Assembly (NCBI GenBank): GCA_002189035.1
Contig: CM007990.1
Location: forward strand, 3,162,001-3,226,000
Reading direction: 5' to 3'
Source: Utricularia gibba
Lineage: Eukaryota; Streptophyta; Magnoliopsida; Lamiales; Lentibulariaceae
Length of the DNA stretch: 64,000 nucleotides
Made by a program: the position numbers and the translations under genes. Under the pieces are notes generated by a model, which worked only from the letters and a program-made list of their open reading frames with translations, had not been told where the DNA came from and did not search any database. This document shows positions 57,925 through 64,000 of the stretch, piece after piece. Each line of letters starts with the position of its first letter. The stretch's first letter is position 1.

Positions 57925-58450
57925 TGATAACACATATTTTTAAGTGATTGAGTGCATGGAAAAGATTCATATTGTGTTACAAAAATTTAGTTTACTACCT
58001 AGTTTTATATTTTTGCGCATAAGTACCGCAATTGTGTTATTTTAGTCTTAGTTGGGACTAAATCTACGATTTAGTCTCAACCTTCTAATAGTTTTACTCG
58101 AGCAATGCAGTGCAGGTCGCAACACGAATCCCAAGGAGCTGAATATGCACAGTGTAGTGGCAGAAGATGAGTCCAAATGTCTAAAAAGTGGTACACACAA
58201 AATCCAAGGAGGAAAAAGGGAGATTTCGGACAAAAAGGGAGGAAAGATTAGAGATAAGGCAGATCTCCCCTTGGAGACTCACAAACACATATTTGGGGAG
58301 AAGGTTTTCTGGGGAGGAAGAAGAAGGAAGATAAACAGGAACGAAGCTAAAGTTCAAGATTATTTTCTGTCTTCGAAGAATATTACTCCTAGCTAAGAGT
58401 AGCTAGTGACGTTTTTCAGTTTTTGTTGACTGTGAAATGACCCTAAACCA
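57925..58450 (+). repeat. Truncated LTR, family A copy 3, in Tat integrase
   Basis: It begins TGATAACACATATTTTTAAG and follows copy 1 closely, including the 97-114-codon shared frame (NLLIVLLEQCSA, MHSVVAEDESKCLKSGTHKI). It stops near 58450, about 600 bp short of a full LTR. The left flank is GGATAT, as at copy 2. No right TSD was found. Confidence 0.85.
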
Positions 58451-58984
58451 TAGCACCTCATCCAGGCGATCTGCCCATGACCCTCCGAAATCCTCAACCT
58501 TATTCTTAATACCTAATCTGAGCATTCGATTTGTTACCTCCGTTAGATGATTGCTCTAGGGGTGATACACCGAAGTGAAGTTGTGCTTGACCGAATATTT
58601 ATCTAAGAATGCATCCATTCTTCCTCCAGCAAATTGGGTTCCGTTATCGGTCACTAGTTCTTGAGGAATCTCGAACCAGATGAAGATATTTCGTCATAGA
58701 AACCGAATAACGGTCTCCTTTGATATTTTTTCCATGGCTTCAGCCTCTACCCATTTGGAAAAATATTCGACCCCCACGATGACAAATTTCCATTGGCCTG
58801 AGGTTTGGGGGAACGGCCCCATAATATCCACTCCCCACCGATCAAACGGGCATGAGAATGGAAGAGAGGTCAGGTCATTTACCGGTTTTCTTGGTATACT
58901 TGCATGGTATTGGCGTACTTTGCACTTCTTTACCATCTCGGTAATATCTCGCTTCATAGTTGGCCAGTAATACCCGGTTCTCAA
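58451..58984 (-). pseudogene. Tat integrase zinc-binding region and core, truncated
   Basis: The minus strand reads RTGYYWPTMKRDITEMVKKC and KVRQYHASIPRKPVN (HHCC region remnant), then DRWGVDIMGPFPQTSGQWKF with VGVEYFSKWVEAEA (first catalytic Asp region). Scraps of the second site precede EVTNRMLRLGIKNKVEDFGG and SWADRLDEVLW near 58450. About 90 residues that normally follow LW are missing at the family-A junction. Confidence 0.87.
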
Positions 58985-58999
58985 AGCTTTCCTACATGC

Positions 59000-59425
59000 C
59001 GGTTCTCAGTATGCCGACGTGGCTGCCGCACTCCCCTTCATGCAGATCGGTTATAAGTTCTTGAGAGTGCTTTGGTAAAGAATTGCGTTTATTAGTGTAT
59101 ATCTCCTTGCTTTAATCTCCAGCTGTCGGGCTTCCGATTTACCGGGTGGCTTTTCTCCGTTTTGCAGGTATCGGATGTAGGGCGATATCCAATCTTCAAG
59201 GAGGCTCAGCTATGGAGAGATGTCGTTTCCTAATCGCTGGGTAATATGGTTCCCCGCCCGCAAAGTTACCGAAGGCTGATCTCGCAATCGGATCGTCACA
59301 CTCCCTTCTTTTAATCCTGAAAAACCTGCTGCAAATCGGGCGGGGCTGTCCGCGGATCCATTTTTCTCGCGTATGACATGTGACAAAGTGTACTCCTTGA
59401 CGGTCTTCGGGGTTGCATTTCGCAT
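59000..59425 (-). pseudogene. Tail of the second RNase H and linker of the Tat element
   Basis: The minus strand gives YTLSHVIREKNGSADSPARF and AAGFSGLKEGSVTIRLRDQP. These match the end of the additional RNase H and the start of the linker in Tat elements (family pattern H-V-x-R-x-x-N-x-x-A-D-x-L-A-R). The whole RT-proximal RNase H and most of the second one are absent. Confidence 0.7.
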
Positions 59426-60538
59426 ATTGCCTTGATCTTCTCGGGGTCTGCTTCGATTTCTCTCTCCGATATATAATGACCAAGGAATTTTCCACTCCGT
59501 ACCCCAAAGCAACATTTCAGCGGATTGAGTTTTAACTCGTACGACTGACATAAGGAGAAACAAGATTCCAAATACGCTAAATGGTCTTCTTCATTTATGG
59601 ATTTCACAATCATATCGTCCACATACACCTCTATGGAGATATCGATTTCAGAAGAGAATATTTTATTCACCAACCTCTGGTAAGTTGCCCCGGTATTTTT
59701 CAAATCAATGGGCATCGCCACATAGCAGTAAACCCCGTCCTTGGTGTAGAAGGTGGTTTTCGGTTGGTCCTTCTCAGCAACGAAGATTTGATGATATCCC
59801 GAATAGGCATCCATGCTGCTAAGGAATTGGGATCCGGCAATGGCATCCACCAGCTTATCAATCTTTGACAAGGGTAAGGATACCTTTCACAGCAGGCGTT
59901 GAGGTCGGTGAAATCAATGCACATTCTCCATTTTCCCTCGGCCTTTGGGACGACAACTGGGTTGGCTACCCACTCGGAGTACTGGATCTCCTTCACGTAA
60001 CCAGCTTTCAAGAGCTCTCTTGTTTTTTCTTTGATAATTCGGCACTTTTCCTCGGAGAAATGCCGTTGCTTCTGCCGAATCGGTTTGCCCTCGAGTAGGT
60101 ATTAATGTGATGCTTGGCTACGGATCGATCAATACCTATAAAGTCTGTAGCAGTACAGGCAAAAATATCGGTTTTCTTCATCAAAAGTTCAGCTAACCTT
60201 TTCTCAAATCCGGTGTCTAGATTGGCACCAATACGGGTCGCATTCTGCGCGTCTCCTGGAATTAGTTGCACCGACTTGTACCCCACCGGTTCCATTGCTT
60301 GTCTGGGAGGTTTCTTGGGTTCCTTTTCCACCATCATTACCCTCGGCTTCTTCGCACAGGGGTCCCGGCAGGAAGATATATAACAAGATCTGGCGGCTTT
60401 GGTCGATATCCAGCGTTCAAAACCCCTCGGTGTTGGAAATTTGACTTTCAAATGCACAGTGGAGGGCAACATACTGAATTGATTGATGCAGGGTCGGGCG
60501 AGGATGATGTTATATGAGACCTCCGAATCCAGGACCAT
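59426..60538 (-). pseudogene. Tat reverse transcriptase and upstream linker
   Basis: From 60538: VLDSEVSYNIILARPCINQF, VHLKVKFPTP and LDTGFEKRLAELLMKKTDIF form the protease-RT linker. The RT core follows: AGYVKEIQYSEWVANPVVVP, WRMCIDFTDLNACCERYPYP, then after a frameshift SKIDKLVDAIAGSQFLSSMD, YSGYHQIFVAEKDQPKTTFY, SIEVYVDDMIVKS (catalytic YVDD intact) and KCCFGVRSGKFLGHYIS. It ends near 59430 at KIKAICEMQ, where the sequence jumps into the RNase H tail. The thumb and RNase H are therefore deleted. Confidence 0.9.
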
Positions 60539-60562
60539 AAACTCCAGTCTTTCAGTTCGATT

Positions 60563-61168
60563 TCATCCCGATGTGCCGAATGTCACGGGTAAGATTATCT
60601 TCCCGACTGTCTGTATGACCCGTTGATTGAATGCGTCTAACTCCATGTGCATGGGACGGATGTCCCCCTCTCTGGAAAACGCCAGGGACTTGGCGACTTC
60701 CTTTTTCATGATGTTGCAGGAAGACCCTTGATCAATAAGAATCCTTCTTACCTTGGTGCTTCCGCATATTCCTGATACCACCAAAGGTTCATTTCGTGTG
60801 GTTGGGCCAACCGGGGTGTCTTTGTCGGAGAAGTTGATCCCTTCCTTTTCCCAAGCGGCTTTTTCAATCGGGCATTTCCCGATCTCAAGGACTTCTCGTC
60901 TTCTGGCTTTGTCCAAATATCTCTTCCGTGCTTTTTTGGATACATCAATTTCGGTCCCCCCGGATACCATATGGATTTCCCGAACATAGGGGGGACTACC
61001 TTGTGCCTGGTTAGCGTTTCTTGAACTTTCCGGTTTATCTCGATCCCTATCGTGGTTCGGGACTCTGCCAGCTCGTGGGGCTCCCTCTGTTGGTTTTGAT
61101 GGGAATTTCGGATATCGGCCATCTTCGTTCCCCATCCGATCGTTACGTCCTCTTTTCCGGTCCGTCAT
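60563..61168 (-). pseudogene. Tat gag C-terminus and protease
   Basis: A 201-codon open minus frame. Its first part (MTDRKRGRNDRMGNEDGRYP) is basic and hydrophilic, without an obvious CCHC knuckle. PPYVREIHMVSGGTEIDVSK opens the protease region, and VRRILIDQGSSCNIMKKEVA holds the active-site loop. Family members read D-x-G-S-S here, and the Asp is kept. It ends VGKIILPVTFGTSG. This is the best-preserved frame in the element. Confidence 0.82.
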
Positions 61169-61235
61169 CGGTGCGGGGTTCCGTATCGCGTTGTTTATCC
61201 CCCGCCAGCATGATACTGCTCGATCATCCTCTTCA

Positions 61236-62414
61236 TTACTCGGCAGTTGGCAATATCGTGCCCGGTGGTCTTGTGTATCTCACAGTAGGCATCTGTTCTG
61301 GTTGGTTCCTCCTGATATACTTCATAACGCTTATTTGGCCTGGGGCTCCGGGTAGGTTTTTCATCTCGGCCCTAAGGTCGTCGTCAACTCGGATGTATTT
61401 CATGATTTTCCTTAGCAATTCTTCGAGATTTTTCGGTGGGGACTTTGATAGACTCTGTCCCAGTTTCGACGTTCCTAAGGGCCGCTTCATTATTTCCTCC
61501 CTTTCTTTTAAATCTAGCTGGACATCTTGTGCCAGGCAGTTGAATCGGTCGATGAATCTTTGCAAGCTCTCCTTCATGTGGTCGTATCGAATTGAATATA
61601 AAGCTGCCTTTGAAGCCAGGGCTTCGATGTTGACAGCGTATCGAGCAGTGAAGAGTAACACCAACACCCAATAAAATCCAACACTGCATGGTTCTAACTG
61701 TTTGAACCAAGTATTCACTCTCTTTTGGAGCGAGCAGGCGAACAGCTTACACTTCATCTCTTTTGAGATATGGGGTCCTCTTTTCCATCATATGTGGGTA
61801 GTCTGTCGGGGACCCTGAATCCTCTCTCGGGTTCTTCGCCGATTAGGTCATCCGAGAAAGGGTCAAAACGCAGTGCAAGGGTTCCTGCCGCTCTTTCAAA
61901 TCCGCTTTTCAGGACTAGGTCAATATTGGCCAGAACATCCCCTCTCCCCGTGCATACGTTCTGATCGAAAGCATCCCTGAAGCCCCTATTCTCTCTTCCC
62001 CTTGGCAACGTCTGTCTGCCGATATGTTTTCTTCTCTCACGAATTTGGTCTAGTTCCCTCTTCAGCTCTTCTTCCCTTTTTTCCAAGATTTCGTCGGCCG
62101 CCCTTTCCCTATCCGTCCCGGGCTCATAGATGATCTTGTTGCCCCTCTTTCTTCGCAGTATCTCCTCCTCAGTTTCGGATTCGGTCTCCGTGTCCTGAGG
62201 GTATTCTGGAATCATGGGTGGTTTTTCCGCTCGTCGTGCGCTCTCGGGTGTCCCCTCCTTGGCGTTGGAATTCAACCCCGCAGGTGCCTAAAAGTCGGAG
62301 AGGATTTCCGTTAGAGGCCTTCAGTTGTTCCCTGCTGGTGATCATAAGACCGGGGTCTTGTATACCGGCACTTCCTTCGTGGACCGTGTTGGTGGCTATG
62401 CTATTTTCCGCCAT
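61236..62414 (-). pseudogene. Tat gag
   Basis: A start at 62414 (MAENSIATNTVHEGSAGIQD) is followed by a frameshift near 62275, then a Glu/Arg-rich coiled segment (EILEKREEELKRELDQIRER) and RVPDRLPTYDGKEDPI, the conserved gag entry. The sequence then jumps to MKCKLFACSLQKRVNTWFKQ and LALYSIR-like, SLQRFIDRFNCLAQDVQLDL and DDLRAEMKNLP blocks. About 15-20 residues usually found between D-P-I and the C-K-x-F-x-x-x-L block appear deleted, with DPISQKRDE at the junction. Confidence 0.82.
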
Positions 62415-62469
62415 GGTCGGTGTTTGGTGAGTGATTTCTGTGGATTTCTCAAGTGGGGCGATAGATCGG

Positions 62470-62486
62470 CCCCACGGTGGGCGCCA
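62470..62486 (-). other. Primer-binding site of the Tat element
   Basis: TGGCGCCCACCGTGGGG on the minus strand, three bases past the end of the 5' LTR. This is the PBS type seen in many plant Gypsy elements. The tRNA partner was not determined. Confidence 0.7.
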
Positions 62487-62489
62487 AAA

Positions 62490-63010
62490 TGTTAAGAGCG
62501 AAAATCGGTATGTTAGATTGAGCCGATTTTTGGGTTGCGGGTGGAATCGGAGATATCGTTTCTTTCCGTCGTTTTTTCGGATTGACCAGATGAAGTGAAA
62601 ATGGGCGGGGATTTTTTTATGTGGAAACCACCGTGAGATGGAAAAACCACGGAGCTATCGGAGCTCGCCAGAGAAAGTTTTTTCTCGACCGAGATTTTTG
62701 AAAAAGGTACAAGTTGGGAGGCTTAAGGTCGAACCCTTTCTCCGTAATGATTTCTTCTATTTATAGAAGAGCTCAATCTGATTTGACGTTTGTAGATATT
62801 GGTTGCTTTCTGCATCTGCTATGCGATCTTGCTTTTCAGATATTGACTGCCTGTTATGCCGTAATTCGGCCGCTTTTCAGACTATATCATACGGCCATAG
62901 CTGTCAGATTTCTGACAGATATCGGTCTGTTGACTGGCATTATCCCCTCAAAGTCTCTTTTGGCAGTTTTTTTAGAAGCCGGTTGCCTCCGACTGATTTA
63001 TCTCCCATTA
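62490..63010 (-). repeat. Tat element 5' LTR
   Basis: On plus it runs TGTTAAGAGCGAAAATCGG...GATTTATCTCCCATTA, about 521 bp. On the minus strand the TATA box CTATAAATAGA is at about 62756-62766. The inner end sits next to the PBS. The outer end has ATTA where the other LTR has ATCA. Confidence 0.88.
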
Positions 63011-64000
63011 GAATTGTATGTTTTTAGATATTTTAAAATATAGTACTGTATCTTTTATTAAAATACCAATAATACATTATTTTTTATCTTTTTTTTAAAT
63101 ATCATATAAGAATGAAATGGTATTTTAATTATTACATTATTTATATTTATATTATTTAAAATAATTACACATGATTTTTATTAATATACGATATTGTTTT
63201 ATAACTTTGACGATTTCTATGCATTTGCAGAATTACTATCACACTCATGACCATCTTATTCTTTTTTTAAATCATATTATATAAATAATATTGATGAAAA
63301 ACATGTAATTAAATATATTAATTATTTCAAAAATTTGTAGATAAGTAAAAGAATCGTAACTTCCTACTTAAGATAAAAGTTGGTTCAAGTTGGGGTGACA
63401 TGACCCTACCCCAAAGGGCCTTGATTATTTGAAGCCTAGTTCAACAATCAATTAGGCAGGGTACAATCGTCTTTAAGGGCTTTGGACCTAGGGCCAAAAT
63501 GCACTAAGTATTTGGGTGTTTAACATATAGATATAAACTCGGTGTTTTCTAAAATCCTGCCAAGATAAAAAATATGAATTTTTATAAATTATGAAACTTT
63601 TAATTATTATACTAAAAATTATGTAAATCATAATAATAAAATTTAAGAAAATAAATATCATGTTGTTGATCTTCCTTTGCATTTTATACACGATTATTGA
63701 GAAATTGAAATTAGGATTATTTTATTCTTCTAGTATCAGTGTAGTTTTGACAAATAGGTCAACACCCATTCCGGTTAATGGGTTAAAGGCCTATAGCAAA
63801 TCAATATCTGATTCAAGTTTCATGAAGCTCGTAGAGTTTGAAGTGAATTATAATAGCAAATTAGCATATGAAATTACTATTTCATATCGATAAATATATT
63901 AACCTCAAAATGACGATAATTAATTTTTCAATTCATTCAATGCTATATGACTTTAGAAGCATGGAATAGTGATTGAAAGTTGATCATATGTATGATACCC
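63011..64000. other. AT-rich right flank with a possible GGGCC-type MITE scrap
   Basis: Mostly A/T-rich. The segment 63380-63500 (ACCCTACCCCAAAGGGCC, GGGCTTTGGACCTAGGGCC) resembles the arms of the MITE at 9702-10238 but has no clear partner arm. No gene was recognised. Confidence 0.35.

Larger units (their letters stand above)
51302..63010 (-). mobile_element. Tat-lineage Ty3/Gypsy retrotransposon with antisense ORF, nested inserts
   Basis: An 11.7-kb minus-strand element. From right to left: 5' LTR (62490-63010), PBS-like TGGCGCCCACCGTGGGG (62470-62486), gag, protease, RT, tail of the second RNase H, integrase, then an extra ORF on the opposite strand, the polypurine tract AGAGGGGCTGAA and the 3' LTR (51302-51795). 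Antisense extra ORFs downstream of integrase are a known trait of Tat-type plant elements. Inserts are a 1.3-kb solo LTR (52264-53591), a family-B LTR (56007-57302) and a truncated family-A LTR (57925-58450). Codon frames are broken throughout. Confidence 0.9.

Noticed and set aside
51304-63015. A TSD for the Tat element (GGATA versus GAATT)
   Set aside because: The flanks do not match and the 3' LTR appears to have lost its outer end.

Overview
This is nuclear DNA of a flowering plant. It is AT-rich and dominated by decayed, nested transposable elements, with three islands of spliced or GC-richer host genes. The pectinesterase, the fasciclin-like arabinogalactan protein, the short GT-AG introns and the plant Copia, Ty3/Gypsy, hAT and PIF/Harbinger lineages all point to an angiosperm. 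The species cannot be fixed from the sequence.

Host genes. (i) 27834-28118 (+) is a small intronless gene for a probable plastid-targeted one-pass membrane protein. (ii) 28362-30511 (-) is a four-exon type-I pectinesterase with an N-terminal inhibitor-like pro-domain, encoding 631 aa. It converges on gene (i) with about 240 bp between the stops. (iii) 45481-48218 (-) is a two-exon, two-FAS1 fasciclin-like arabinogalactan protein of 492 aa. Both larger genes act in the cell wall. I see no fourth host gene.

Mobile DNA, left to right. 514-6458: Copia element (-) with paired LTRs and a perfect GCTTA target-site duplication (TSD); its gag is split by a 1.1-kb solo LTR (family A). 7519-7965: hAT transposase scrap. 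9.7-10.2 kb: GGGCC-rich MITE. 10.3-11.4 kb: old family-B LTR. 13025-16979: PIF/Harbinger element with long terminal inverted repeats (TIRs), a Myb/SANT-like ORF and a dead transposase. About 19-25.9 kb: Athila-like Gypsy remnant (-) hit by family-B and family-A LTRs, the latter itself hit by another B copy. 32738-41155: second Copia element (-), carrying a 1.2-kb LTR-like insert in its 3' LTR and a complete 3-kb hAT element (8-bp TSD GATTAAAC) in its gag. 42.1-44.1 kb: diverged B and A LTRs. 51302-63010: Tat-lineage Gypsy element (-) with both LTRs, a PBS, gag, protease, RT, integrase and an antisense extra ORF. It is interrupted by a 1.3-kb solo LTR (TSD AGGGT), a B copy and a truncated A copy.

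Every mobile-element reading frame is broken by stops, frameshifts or deletions. No CRISPR array, rRNA or tRNA gene was seen. The most interesting structures are the solo-LTR-rich nests, which give a relative order of insertion; the antisense ORF of the Tat element with what looks like its own promoter; and the spliced PIF/Harbinger transposase whose third catalytic residue has changed from Glu to Lys. I found nothing I would call a new biological system.
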